A stretch of DNA of 64,000 bases, taken from assembly GCF_004027225.2 (NCBI RefSeq), contig NC_044302.2, positions 41,476,510 to 41,540,509 on the forward strand, written 5' to 3'. The notes beneath the pieces were generated by a model. The model searched no databases and had not been told where the DNA came from. It worked only from the letters and a program-made list of their open reading frames with translations. Shown here in pieces: positions 23,770-37,400 of this stretch. The translations under genes were made by a program, and so were the position numbers. Every line of letters begins with the position of its first letter. The first letter of the stretch is position 1. The stretch is from Strigops habroptila (Eukaryota; Chordata; Aves; Psittaciformes; Psittacidae).

Positions 23770-26700
23770 ACATTGCTCCCTCTTGCTGGGCTGCTCATGG
23801 GGAGGAGATGGAAGAGTTGGGAGTGAAGATGAGCCGAGGAAAGCACGAGGGTGGGTGGAAGGTGGTGTTTTATTTGGTTTTTTTTTATTGCTACCCAAGT
23901 CTACTCTAATTGGTAATAAATGAAATTAATTTTCCCAAGGAAATCGGTACTGCCCATGATGTTAACGGGTAAATGATCTCCCTGTCTTTAGCTTCACATA
24001 CGAGCTTTCTCATGTAATTTTCTCCCCACATCCTGTTGAATGGGAGAGCAGGATGCTGGATGGGCATCCTGCAGGCAGGTAAGGTGGGCCCACCATCACC
24101 AGTCAGGTCCTTGCCTCAGAGAACATCCCCTCACAAAGAATGATAATCACAAAAGATCTTAGTGCCCTATAATACAAGGTTATGCACAAAATCGATCACT
24201 TACTTACAAAGATGCAGTTGGCAAGAGGCCTCTCAGCCTTAAGGAGTAACCCTGGGAGGTGTCCCTGCCCAAGGGTAGATCACCACCACTCAGTAAGCAG
24301 CTTAGCAGGAAGAGCTTAAAGAAAGCTCACTTAGGCTGTCATATTTATGGAATAAAGTGAGCCAACCGGCTCACAGCCACATTCCATGCAATAGGAAAGA
24401 TAAGGATAGCAATCCTTGTACTCACAACCTCCTTCATTCCTTGACAAATGAGTCTCGGAAGAACCACCTGCTTTCTTTTGTATGAATCACATGGTGAGTG
24501 TTCAGTTTCCAAGCTCATATGCACCAATGCTCACCTTGTCACCCTGTTCCTGTGTGGGCTTTCAGGAAACAGGTTGGAGTGAGAGAAGTTCTTGGCCTGG
24601 CTATGGGCTAGCCCTTTCCTGCCTTTGGGACCTGCACCACACTACCACTGGTCTGTAGTTGGGAGTAGGGTCCAGCCATCACACCCGACTCTAAAGACCC
24701 TGCATCTCTGGGCTAGGGGGTCCACAGATGACAGCTCTTTTTGTCCTCTCTGAATCACTGTGCAACAGGAATGTATTGAGGCCACATCTCTGTTCATTTA
24801 TGGCACTTTAGCCCTCGTTCCCTTTTCCCTACCTAATACTGGCCCTTCTGGGACTTGAAACAACCCTGAAAGGAGTAGGCAGCTCCACCTGCCTCATCCA
24901 TGTGTGCCATCAATGGAGCCGGATGGCATGGGGCTTGCACCTTGACCACCCAGGCCCCACAACCAGCTGCTTTCTCCTAACCTGTCTGGGAGGCTCCTTG
25001 TGGTGCCAAGGAGGAAAAAGTGGGGTGGCAGGGCAGCTTTGCTATGAGGTGCAGAGGAGCAGTTGGCTAGTGCTCTTGGATCTTGACTTAAAAACCTCTG
25101 AAGTCTCTCTTCCTACTGGGAACAGCTTAGCTCGCAGAGAAATTGCAGGGAGAGTGCATGGCAGCAGGAGGACACGGGATTTCTTAGTGCCAGCCCTGGT
25201 GTTTGGAGTGAAGCTGGAAGCTGTGTACTGTGGTGCAGCTGGTGATGGTGGCTGCAGCAGAGACTGCCAGGCTGTATTGATCAGCACTGTTAGGATTTAG
25301 GCAGTGGGGGCTTCTGGTGGGCCAGGAACACCCTGTGCCCATCAAGCCAGCTCAGAAATGGACAAAACCAGCCCAGAGCAGTAGGGGGGGCCGGAGAAAA
25401 TGAAGGAAACTGGAGGAGACACGTGGAACATGTTGGGGACAAATCTGGGGATACACACTTGGGATACGGGGCTTGATGCCAGAGGAAGGATGCCTCCAAG
25501 GCAACTGCAGTCTGTGGGCAACTCATGCCAGGGCAGGGACACTGGTGAGGAACTGCAGATGACCAGCGCTGGGGGAGGGACACACCTGAGGGAATATCAA
25601 CCCTGTTCTAGATTAACAACACAGGATCCAAAAGAATACAACATAATCCTTCAAAATACCTCAGGTTGAGTTTCTCTGGGGAAAAGAAGTAAGGCAAGCA
25701 ATGCACTTGAGAGGAAACTGAACTTCTCCCTCTCTACACCATTCTCATCTCCCTTGGATCTTACCTTGCTCCTGCAGCTTCCCTCATTTGCTCATCCTGT
25801 TCTCAAATTTGTTCATCTGTTCTCATCCTGTCTCCTCTTTGTACCCTTGGTCCTCTCAGCTATTTTCATCCTCCCTTCCCAACTATTCTGGACTAAACTT
25901 CCTGTAACAACGTTTTACCCCTAAGCCCAGTAGGTGCAAACCGTCTTCTTCCACTGATGAGTAACCATTCCACCTTTCCCTGAGGTCCTAATTCTCCCCC
26001 ACTCTTTTCACTGCACAATCTCTTCCCCATCCCTGCTAGCTCCAGAGTCTCCTGCCCTGTCATGCATGTATGCTGTAAAGGCAAAACAAGTGTAACTTCT
26101 TGATTTCCACACTGTCAAGGCAGAGAACAGGACTCAAGTAAAAAGGCTGGTCTTTCCCCAGCATATCTACTTTTTTTTATCTTCTCAGGGTCTACTAAAT
26201 GCACACCTCCTTTCATTGGAAATTGTCATCACAATTACATGCCCCATAGCAGCTTCACAGTCTCTGTAAGTACTGTAAAAACTTATTTCCTGGAGTCCAC
26301 CCATGTCTTCATACTCATTTTCAATAAACTTTCTTTACCCCATCTCCACTTGCAATAAAGCAGCTTTCCCAGCTTGCCCTGGACTCCTCCTGTCTCCTTG
26401 CCTTGCTGCATCTCCCATTTGTCACTCTCCGGACCTCTGTGTTCAACTTGTACTCAACAGCAGCAAGAACTGCCATTGAATAGCTGTCACTGTTACATGC
26501 CACCAAGTGCGAATGCGTGGACTCTGGAAGCAAGAGTGATTCAGATCTGCTCCTACTCAGGCAGCTTACGCAGCAGTCACCTTCACCATTTGCTTCTGCC
26601 ATGAAAACTGTGCTGCTATTCTGCAATACAGAATGTCAGCCAAGAGGCATACATTAGTTAGGAACCACTATTTGAAAATAATTTCTTATTTAAAATTGTT

Positions 26701-28285
26701 TTACTGATTGTTTACATACTGGCATTTGTAATTAGAGTTTTGTTCCGCAGAAAGAAGAAAAATACTAAAAAAAAATAAGGAAGAGTAGTTGGAAAGGAAG
26801 AGTGGTTACTCATGGTTGGAAGGAAATGGTTTGGACCTATTGAGCTTAGGAGTAAAATGTTATGGGAAATTTAGCCCATAAATCCTACAATAATGACTTT
26901 TTTGAGCTTTGCTTAGCCCATCTGATGAGACACACAGAGTCAGTGATTAACTGGTGTAAGTCAGAAAATGCTGAAGCAAAGCCTCCCTAACTCATCACAG
27001 CCTCGATGAATTCCTCTGCTTTCTGAATCAGCCTGACAAGGACTGTCAAGTACACATACAATTTTCTTTGGCACTACCCTTAACTGCATCAAATGCTAAA
27101 GAGGTCAAATGATTCCAGCACAAACCTGGCTGCAGCAGTTGGTAATTCCCATAAAGGGAGCCTCTGGGAGTCTCAAAATAGTTACCGTTTTTCTTTGCAG
27201 CCATTTGGGAGCAGAGGAGATTCATTGCAGCCAACACGGCAATGTTTTCCTTAAATGTATTTAGAGGCTGTCCCTGAAAAATTCTTTTTATTAACACAGC
27301 TGCTCTTTATTCCTTGTCTCCTCATAGGGTGATACTCTTAACTTCTTGGGTTTCCTGCACTCCATATAATTTGTTTTCTATGTTAACCTGAGCACCAGTA
27401 CAGTAATTTTGTCATAACACTGTTACTCCACAAATAAATAAATTACATCAACTAAGGATCCCATACGTCTTCAACCACAAGCTACTATGGTTTGCTGATA
27501 CTGACAGACTGAATTCTGTCTGTCACCTGCAAAATGCTGTGTAAGCAAGGTGATTAACTCTGTATCTACATCAGAGAGCAGCTTAGTGCAGTAAGAATGG
27601 AAACACCTGGTGATGTTCCGGAGGGGTTAGTTTAGACTAGCTGCATTCTAGTGCCACAGACAAAATGACCATCAAATGGTGGTGTGTATCGGTTGCACAC
27701 CAGGAGCTCATAATCTCTTAGATAAATTTCATCCAAAAAGAATCCAGTTCACACACTCCAAGACTGTCCTGGAGGTTGAAGCATGCTAAACAGAGACAAC
27801 TGGGAGGATGTCTTCAAAAGCACATTCCTAATAAAACACAAATGTGAATGTAGACCCAATAAGTACAGATCTGCTAAGGAAAAATACAGTTTGAAGGACA
27901 AGGCATTCATTTATTACCATTAAAATTTGAGGTTTCTTTAGTCCTTTCCTCCCTACAGTTCTGGAACCATTCTCAAATTTATGCTTTATGGCACTGTTCT
28001 GAATTATTGTCCTCTTAGCAATTTACAAACACAGAAGTGGAGAGAGACAGATTAAATGACTTGCCCAAGGTCACAGTACAAATCATACGCAAAACAGAAT
28101 ATAAAATTTTTCCAGCTTCCTCACGTGTTTTTTGCCACAAATCTGTACCACGCTTTTCATTTGGATATACAGAAAAAGACAAAGGATTTAGGACTGCATC
28201 TATATGTCAGATCATTATTAGCAATACATCCTTACTAACAGCTCATCCAGTAGGAAATTAATTTAGTCACAATATGAAAATACAC
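23770..28285. other. Intergenic region downstream of LVRN
   Basis: About 4.5 kb containing no exon with a recognisable domain. A 132-codon ORF at 24902-25300 (+) has no family resemblance, no conserved motif and no exon signals, so I treat it as chance. No CR1 copy is present. Confidence 0.55.
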
Positions 28286-28291
28286 CTCTCA

Positions 28292-28297
28292 TTTATT
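28292..28297 (-). terminator. LVRN: Candidate poly(A) signal of LVRN
   Basis: AATAAA on the minus strand lies about 165 nt after the LVRN stop. An ATTAAA variant lies closer, at 28385-28390. Which one is used cannot be decided from sequence. Confidence 0.45.
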
Positions 28298-28459
28298 TTG
28301 CTGAATATTTACTTTGTGAATTATTTTAGCCTTACTTTCCAGTTGGGAAGAAAACCACAGCACTCATAAAAATCTGCTTTATCTTTAATTATATCTTAAG
28401 AATAATACCAAAATTCTAGTGAATCACCCTGTAAAATATACTGAAAATTGTTTTCCACA

Positions 28460-31400
28460 TCAATCATCTAGATTTTTCTGTAACCACTTGGCAACTTTGA
28501 TTAGCAGTTCTCTCCTTTCCATATTTTCAATTTTTGTGAGCTCCAGTAGTAGAGTAGTAGCCACTCTCTCATCCTCTTCCAGTGTAGCATTATAAAAAAC
28601 CTGCAACTGAAGAAATAAACACATGAGCTTGGTTCCTATAACTTCACATGCAGCAAGCAACTGTGTACCTGACAGGTGATTTAGACAGAAGTGCACAGAA
28701 AAGGGAGAGACTAAACAGGGGATGGTGCAAGCTTACTGATTTGCCCTGAGGTGGGAAAGCTCCCTGCACATTAGGAATGTGCCTTTGGCTGTCCCTCTAA
28801 ATATCCTTTCAAATGCAGCCAACTTGACTAGAACTGGTGGTAACACACAGTGTCTAGGACTAGTTGGATAACAGAATCCTCTTGTGCTGCCTGTTCTACA
28901 GTCACAGAACAAGAAATCTTTCCCATCAGTCTAATGAGCAGAAGACAAGAGAGGACTGAAGAATAGCAAAGAAACATATGGGGGGAGTGGAAAACAAAAA
29001 TAAAAGAAATGATAGAGATGTCAGCATGATAACCAGCAACCTAATATGCCAGCAGCCCAATTTTTGGTACATGATCATGGCAAAGGTGATCTCTACAGGC
29101 AGATTTTGAAGAGGAAAATAAGCTTTTGATAATATTTATTGGGTCTCAGTTCCAAACCTGAAGGTTAATATAGAGGCTGGCACTGGGCTATTGCTTTTAC
29201 CATCCCAAGGAGTTAACTTGTCCCTAAAGAAGAAAAGATGAAAAACTTACAGTTCGTGAATGTTGAAGAGCTATTTCTTTGACTTTAGGAGCTAACTCTC
29301 TGAATTGTTCTCCTCATTAGCATCCCTTCTCAGTTACTTGCTGTATGCATGCATCACTCAGAAGCAAAAAAGGAAAGCAAAATTTTTCTTGCAATGACAC
29401 ATACTAGCCATACAGGGCTGGCAAAGAAATGTGGATCACATGCAGATAGCACAAAAGCTGAGTTGTTGAGAAAAGAAAATAATATTTTGGGGAAAAAATC
29501 TGGGAAGACTTGGACTGGAGGCAAAAGAGCAAGAAAAAGAGTATGAAACGAGCAGTGATTTGTCACAGGTACTAATGTGGATTATTGCGGGGAACAAAAT
29601 AAGACAGCCTAGAGCCACCTCACATAGATTTCCACCCTTCAGCAGGTTTCCCAAAGCCCATTCCTTTTTTCCAGATGTACAGCAGCCCAATTAGAAAATA
29701 CTGTTCATGGGCTTATCTAGGCTGCCAAACAGTGAAAAGAAAAGAACTGTATCACATGTAGGCCATCAGTTCAGCACACAGGCAGGCAACCTCTTACACT
29801 GCAGCCACGCAGAGCCGGACAATGTCTGTCACTTCACAAAAGCTGACTTTCATGCCATGCTGGTTAGCTGCACACACAGACTGCAGGGCTGTGGGCACAT
29901 GTTCACATGTTTATTTCTCAGATGAGGAAGTATCATTTTTCTCAATGTCTCAACACAGCAACATTGTACAATATATTCTGTTATTTCTTTAAAAAACAAG
30001 AGATTTAAAAACCTGTACTTACAAATTGTTAATAAAACTAACTGCTTCTCTGATTTACCTCTTGGATCTGTACATCTGTATTGACAAATCTTCCCATGAC
30101 TTTTAATACATCATGTAATAATTCCTTCCCATACCTGTAAAATTTAGATGAAGGTCCTTCAAACAGCATGTTAGCAAACATACTAGATTTTATCTCATTT
30201 GAAAATACTCTATTTAGTTATCATTTACCATGTTGAAAATATCAACTAAGCTGAAGTTTGCAACTGCGTACTCTTTTTTCCCCTTTTAAAGAAATTAACA
30301 CTCAATTTAGACATGAAAGCAGAGTGAAGCACACTAATTACCCTTCATTTTTATTTCACAGGAAGATCTGGTATTTCTACGTTGGCGAAGTGAATTCTTT
30401 GCTTAAAATGGATAGTCTTTGTGAGCCCATACAGCCAAACTGAGCTAGAAAAGCTAACTAGTATGATTCTAACAACTTGGCATTTCTGATGGTATCTTGA
30501 GGATGACGTATAAATTAACACCCACACTATTCTTTTAGTTTGAAAATAATGGGTCAATTTCCCAGCAAATTTCTCATCAGTATGGAACACAGAAAAACTC
30601 CGTAAGGGAACAAGCTGGTGCGACACAAATCTGCTACAACTTGCCTTTTCTAGTGTTAGCAATAAAGATATACATTTGAATGCTCCTAGATGGCTGGTCT
30701 TGGTTAAGCTGCCACTAATGACTGCTGATGGACTTCTCTGCCACTGAAGACAGCAGGAAGGTACTGTCAGAGCCCTGCCACTTTTCACCATTGCCAAGGA
30801 GAGAGGGAGTCTTTGAACAGGTATCAAAATACTTGTTTTACTGGAGACAAGTAGCCCAAGCTCACCTGCAGTTTACATGCATTAATTCAGGGAGGCTAGA
30901 GATGGTTAGGACTTAAGTCAGTGAATATTAACTGTAATTGGTCCATGTAGCACTTGTAAACCTGTATGCTTCAATCCCCCATCTCTCCATACTTTCTTTG
31001 GAAAGGGGTTACAATCCTACTCCAGCATTTTACACCCATGCTTGTGAAATGCTAGTGGATAAATCCATTTCTAAAGTCAGATTTTCCAGGAAATTTAACA
31101 TTTAAAAGCACTCAAACAGTCATGAACAGGCTGGTTTTTTAAGCATTGTGTCTTCTCTGACATTAAGCCCTGATCAGAGTTGAATCCTCTGAAAACCCTG
31201 CTCTGCATACTTAAGGAATTGCATCAACTATTACAAAAAAGCCATCTCTGGAACGAAAATCTGCACCTGGATTTTACGGCTTAAACATAGAGGTGGAGGA
31301 ATAAGCCAAAAAGCCACAGAAATAAAGGCAATCCAGAGCTGGTTGCTTACCATACCTTTCACTTAAAAGTGGCCAATTTTCCGTAACAAATTCCCAGGCC

Positions 31401-34400
31401 ATACGGTACCCAATATCCTTAGTCACCGCATATAAGATGATGATTGAAGTGTAATTGGAAGAAAATAACGTATCACTGAGTCCATACTGCAAGTATCTGT
31501 TAGAAAAGAAGGTAATAATTGTACCTATTACTTGCTGTTTAACAGTGATGATCTGGAAATAATTCAGTTCAGGAAAATTCCTGTCTCAACAAATACCAGG
31601 ATGCGGAAGGTTATACCAAACTTGGTGTCACTCTGAACTGTGTATTCAGCTTGGGTTTTGTACTTACATCGGTGAAATCCCCTGTTCTTATCCACTGACT
31701 TCACTTATCAGTAAAATGAGGGTCCATCAGGTGGATATATGTGCTTTTCTTATCTGTGTTACAGATAGACAACCCCTCCACCAGACAACCCTGCGTTCTA
31801 TATACACAAAGATATACTTTGATCAAGGTCACCTGTAAAGTAACCACGATTCTTTGGCACAGCTCATGGCAGACAGCAGGATATCTTTATCTTCCTTTGT
31901 GGAGTCAGTACGGTTATACATTTCCCATGCAAAATTCCATTCTTTATCACTTCCCATTGCAACACCATAGCAGCAGACTGTTCGTCTAATTAAAAAGGGA
32001 ATTCTGCAAAGCAAAATATGATTAAAAGGTACTGTATTGTTGTAAAGTCAAAACCAACAATTAACTCATTAACCGGAAAAAAAAAATATTTACAGCTAAA
32101 AGTTGCACAAGAAAGGAAATATAAAATAGCAATCTAAATAAAGCCAGGAAATTTGACTGCCTTATTAATGATTTAAACACTTTAAAAGCATGCAGTTTAA
32201 AGGCAAACCAAGAATGTTTTTTAGAACAGTTGGGCCAAGCTATTTTGTGTACATACTGTGTCAATGCCACTCTTTCACATCACAGTCTAGGACGTGGATC
32301 ACATCATTAGGGTGTACGGCTGCACATGGCATCACCCCAGACAAGCCTTTTTAAAGCTTCTCCAGTGAATGCATCCAGAAGGAAGAGCCATGTGCAGCAC
32401 AAATGGAAACAGAAAGGACATTTCTCCATGCACCAGGCAGGCTCCTATTTCTCCCACACCAAGGGAGAGTCCTCAACATGCCCATTTTCATAACAGAAAC
32501 TAAATGCAAACATTATCAGTATAATACTCCATGCGCAAAAGCTTTAACGGAAGATTTCTCCTGTGGCAATGATGTGTCCCCGATATTAAGATATTGTCAG
32601 TGCCTTCCAGTGATAGCAATGTATTCTACTGTGCAGGCTACCTAAAAACAGTTTAAATTAATGATATTTTAGACTAATTCTCTGTAGGAGAATGGGTCCC
32701 ATTGCTACAAATGAAACATTTAACTTCCCAATGGCATATTGTTAATCTGGTTAGCCTGACTTAAGGCCAAGATTGTAAGTAAGAGGTATAAAAATTATCT
32801 TCCATTAGGTCAGAATTGAGACTTGGAAAAAGAGATAAGTTTCTGGTCACAAAAGCTATTCTTCAGGCCCAAACTGGAAGCAGCACATTCAAATGTAAAT
32901 ATTAGTTGAGAAAAATTCATTTGAATTTCAGTAGACTATCCTAGAGAAAATGGGGATGATACGAGCAGAAAGAGAAAAAATACTATTCAGAAGGAAGTTT
33001 ATAGGACAGCAATCTTCAAACCAAAGGTAGAGACATGTAAGTTATAAACTCTGAAAACTGAAAGGGACTACTGGAAAGGAGGGAGAGAATCAGGTGTTTT
33101 GCATGGCAGACATCACTTGTTAAGAAGTGAAAATGCAGGGATTTTGATTGTCCTTTTGTGGGTGGGGAATTTCACTGGCATAATAACTGAAAAAGTGGGA
33201 AATTTTTGTATTTACTGAAAAAAATTAGTTTGGATTCATTTACCTGGATATATGCTGTAACATAAGGCATTTGTCACCGAGAATGACAGTTACCAATATT
33301 GAGAGACTATGTCAAGGTAAAGAATAGTCCTGTGAGGAATCCTTTTATGACAGATCTTATTTGAGTAAAAGGTCTAGTAATTTGTTTAATAATCATTTCA
33401 TAATGCTGCAGAAAGAGGCCATTGTAGGGTAATACAGGGTAAAGCTGCTTTGGCTAAGATACAGCTATTTATTTTGCTACTGCAGCTGTTCCAATAGTTT
33501 CAAGAAAATACTGGTTGCTGAGTGTAAAGCTATTGTGGGTGAAGAGCAAATAGACAGGCTTTCTGTATCATTTGGCTGCAGCTCTGATGTTCAGCATTCA
33601 AGGCAGGCTGTATGGGCAGCCTACTATGGGACAATGGTCTACTGGCTGGTGACACCTGTGGTGGTTTATGTTGTACAGCTCACAGAGGAAGTCCACTGTG
33701 GACCAGAAGGACTCTGGAGCTTCAGGTTATATTAGATGAGGGGTGGGGCTTATTAACCTTAGTATTTTTCCTGGGAGTTGTTGTGTGGTTTGATATTACT
33801 GGCCTACCAGGATTCTCTTATTTCTGGATCTTGGGGAAGATACAAAAAGCTGCTCGGAAGAAAGGTGGATTATTTTACATAATTTTCCTAAAACCAATGC
33901 TGAAGTGACATAGTGATTTCTTAAGTTTTGAGGGCAATGGCAGACTAATTTCCTTCTTTCAAAAGAAGACAAGCCAGAAAAAGCACCACAGAGAATACAT
34001 TAATTTAGCTGGCTTCACTTCATTCCTATAAGCAAAAAAGAGTAAAACTGAGAAACTGGCTGGGAATCATGGCTCTTGGCTTGTTATTTCCATGGAACAG
34101 ATAAAAATGCACCGTATCAAGTCCAGTTAAGTTCTACCAGGAACTATTTGGAAGTGTTCAGTGGAAGTTGGTCACCTTATCTGAAAGGGAAAAGCATTGT
34201 ATGTGTGCAGTTCTACTGTCCTCAACATAAAAAGGACATGGAGCTGTTGGAGCAAGTCCAGAGGAGGGCCACGAGGATGATGAGGGGGCTGCAGCACCTC
34301 CTGTATGAAGACAGGCTGAGAAAGTTGGGGCTGTTCAGCCTGGAGAAGAGAAGCTGTGTGGAGACCTCACAGCAGCCTTCCAGTATCTGAAGGGGGCCTA

Positions 34401-37400
34401 CAAGGATGCTGGAAAGGGACTCTTCATCAGGGACTGTAGTGATAGGACAAGAGGTAATGGATTCAAACTAAAACAGACGAAGTTCAGGTTGGATATAAGG
34501 AAGAAGTTCTTTACTGTGAGGGTGGTGAGGCACTGGAACAGGTTGCCCAAAGAAGTGGTAAATGCTCCGTGCCTGGCTGTGTTCAAGGCCAGGTTGGACA
34601 GAGCCTTAGGTGACATGGTCTAGTGTGAGGCTCCTCTGCCCACGGCAGGGGTATTGGAACTAGATGATCTTAAGGTCCTTTCCAACATTAACCATTCTAT
34701 GATTCTATGATTATATCCTTCCACAGATGTGAGAGTCATACTGGGTTCCACATGTAGCAGAACAGCTATAGTGTGCTGTTACGAATTTTCCTCTCAGAAT
34801 GGAGAATGTAAGAGCATCTATTCATAAAGTTTGCTGTGCCCTTTTCCTTTTCTATCCAGCATCTTAAAAGCTTCCTCTTTAAGTGAACAGGAACTATGAT
34901 CAATCATTTGAAACATAAGGAGTGTCCTATCTCCTATGTTTTCTTCCCTTAAAACATGGTCTTTTTTTTTTTTACGCTTAATAAAATTCATAATTGTATT
35001 TTTTTCCACCCTTTAGCTATGTGAAGTGTGAGGCTGTAAAGTCCCTTTGAACTTATCTCAGTGCCAGAAAGGACAGTGAAATTAATCTTCTCTGTGTAAT
35101 TTAAAACCAGCTCAGCTGATACATTTCACAGACTTTTCAGCTCTTCAACTCAGATAAGGTATGCAGTATTCCTCCAGGAAAAAAATATTTCAAATATTAT
35201 TAATAGGGGAAGATTGTTGTCTGTTTTTAAAACAGCCTGAGAATTCAGCATAGCATTGTTGCTGTTAGTATGGGATAGTAAGAATATTCTCTCTGAAACA
35301 TAACAGAATGTCTTTCGGCTATTTGAACTTTTCAGCTTAACTGCAAAGTAAAATTTGGTTTTTATGAGGATGATCACTACAAAGCTATTTAAAAAAACAC
35401 AAACATAAATGTACAAGTTCATTCTACTTAGCCAAATACATATATCAACAGAGATACAAGTAAAAACTAAATATTTATTATAACTACAACAAATAAAAAT
35501 AATAATAAACTGAATATTCACTCACCAGTGCCAATACAATTTGACTATTGCATAGAAAAAAATCAAAAGAAAAAGGGAGGAAAAGAAAATAAGAATTTCA
35601 ATACATCATAGTTTTTCTTTAACAATGCAATACTCAAATACAGAAAGTCTACTCCTGGTAGAGCCCAGGCTCTATCCTCACAGACCAGAAACCTGACCAC
35701 CAGGCTCCAGTATCAGCATAAGAACTGACAGCTGTTCCCAGCACCTCTGTGTGTGAACACAAAACATGCAAGGCAATTTGATGGGCTCACCATGGGCAGA
35801 TGCCTGTATCATACAGACATAATTTCACTCAGTATTTCTGAAAGAAGCTTAGAAACTGAGTTGGTATATGGTACACCTAAGGCTGTACTGCAGCAAAGGG
35901 ACTGGACAATATGTGATAGTGGCCATAATCTGATCAACTATTATGTGGCTAAACAGATTTTGGTCTTCATGGCAAAAAATCTGCATCCTCCAGCCTGTAA
36001 ACTCTATGAAAAAGCAATAATTATAAAATCATCATAAAGTTTGGATTTGGGCAAGAGAAGGAGGCTGAGGGGCACAGCTAGGCATAAACTTTGTCCTTCT
36101 GTTGAGAAAGAAAAGCAGTGTACAAGAGCATTTCTCCTTCTTCTTCCCCTGTGTAAGAGCCCTTTAACTTCCCACCTCACTTACACATGCACACCTCTAG
36201 GAGCACATCATCATTCTTACTTGTACTCAGGGTTGTCCATCCACTTAGCATACAGTTCAGATGACAGGTTCAAACAGTCTTGGAGACCCAGCCAGCACGC
36301 TGTTGCAAAAAGCTTTTCCAAATATACTCTTGAAGGGAAGCCAAAATATCAAGAATAAAAGATACGTATTCTACATTTGGAGTACCTGAACTGTGTTTGA
36401 CCAGCACAGATTCACAGAATCACAGAATCAATCATTAGGGTTGGAAGGGATCTTTGGAGATCATCTAGTCCAACCCTCCTGCCAAGCAGGGCCACCTAGA
36501 GCAGGTTACACAAGAACGTGTCTAAGTGTGTTTTGGGTATCTCCACAGAAGGAGACTCCACAACCCCCCTTGGCAGCCTGTTCCAGTGCTCTGCCACCCT
36601 CAGTGTAAAGAAGTTCTTCCTCATGTTGAGGTTTCAGCCGTTAACCCAGAAGAACCTCTACTAGAAACAGCTGAAGTTTAATAAAAAATAAGAATTCATA
36701 AATAAATAAATAAATAAACTAACAATAATAGTACTTCCAACATCAACATTCACGGACATTAATGAGACTACAAATGTACTATAATTTTTCTTAGTTTTTT
36801 TTGTGGTTTACATCCCTCTTGGGAGTTTTAAGAGACTAACTGCATTTAGTCCAAATCACTCTGACATTCAAGACTGTGGCTGCAGCGGCTTTGCAAAATG
36901 GAGCATTTTAAAGTTCTAGTGATTGATCCATAAATCGTATCTAAAGTTCGCTGCTGTCAGGTTTTCACCAACTAGCAGCAGCCTGTTGAGCCTGTTCTCC
37001 AGTCAACAAAAGCTACCACTTAGATCATTAAACTATCATCTTTTATGCTCAAGAAATAGAGCATCATAGGTAACACACACTTACAGGACAGTAAAAATAA
37101 CAATTCATTTACATTCAAATCAATTAGAGCATTTTTCCTGTATCCTGCATTTAAATTTAGAGGCAAACGGCAGTGTATCAATCAGATCCATTCACATCAG
37201 AAAAAACTTCTGAGAAAAGCAGAATACTTACTGAGCAAAATAGTCATCTTCCAAAGCATCAACATTTTGACGAATAAAACCTGCATAATAATGGTATATT
37301 GGCAACATTCTCTTTAAAAGGTATTTCTTTTAAAAGAAGGGAAAGAAAAATTACTTTAATTTAGATGCAAGTTTTTATTTTACTGTGTTTTTCCTTACTT

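Noticed and set aside
24902-25300. 132-codon plus-strand ORF downstream of LVRN
   Set aside because: No motif, signal or homologue is recognisable, and no exon context supports it.
33535-33908. Overlapping plus-strand ORFs in LVRN intron 16, one with a hydrophobic stretch
   Set aside because: No known domain, no promoter or splice signals, and the position is inside an intron. Treated as chance.
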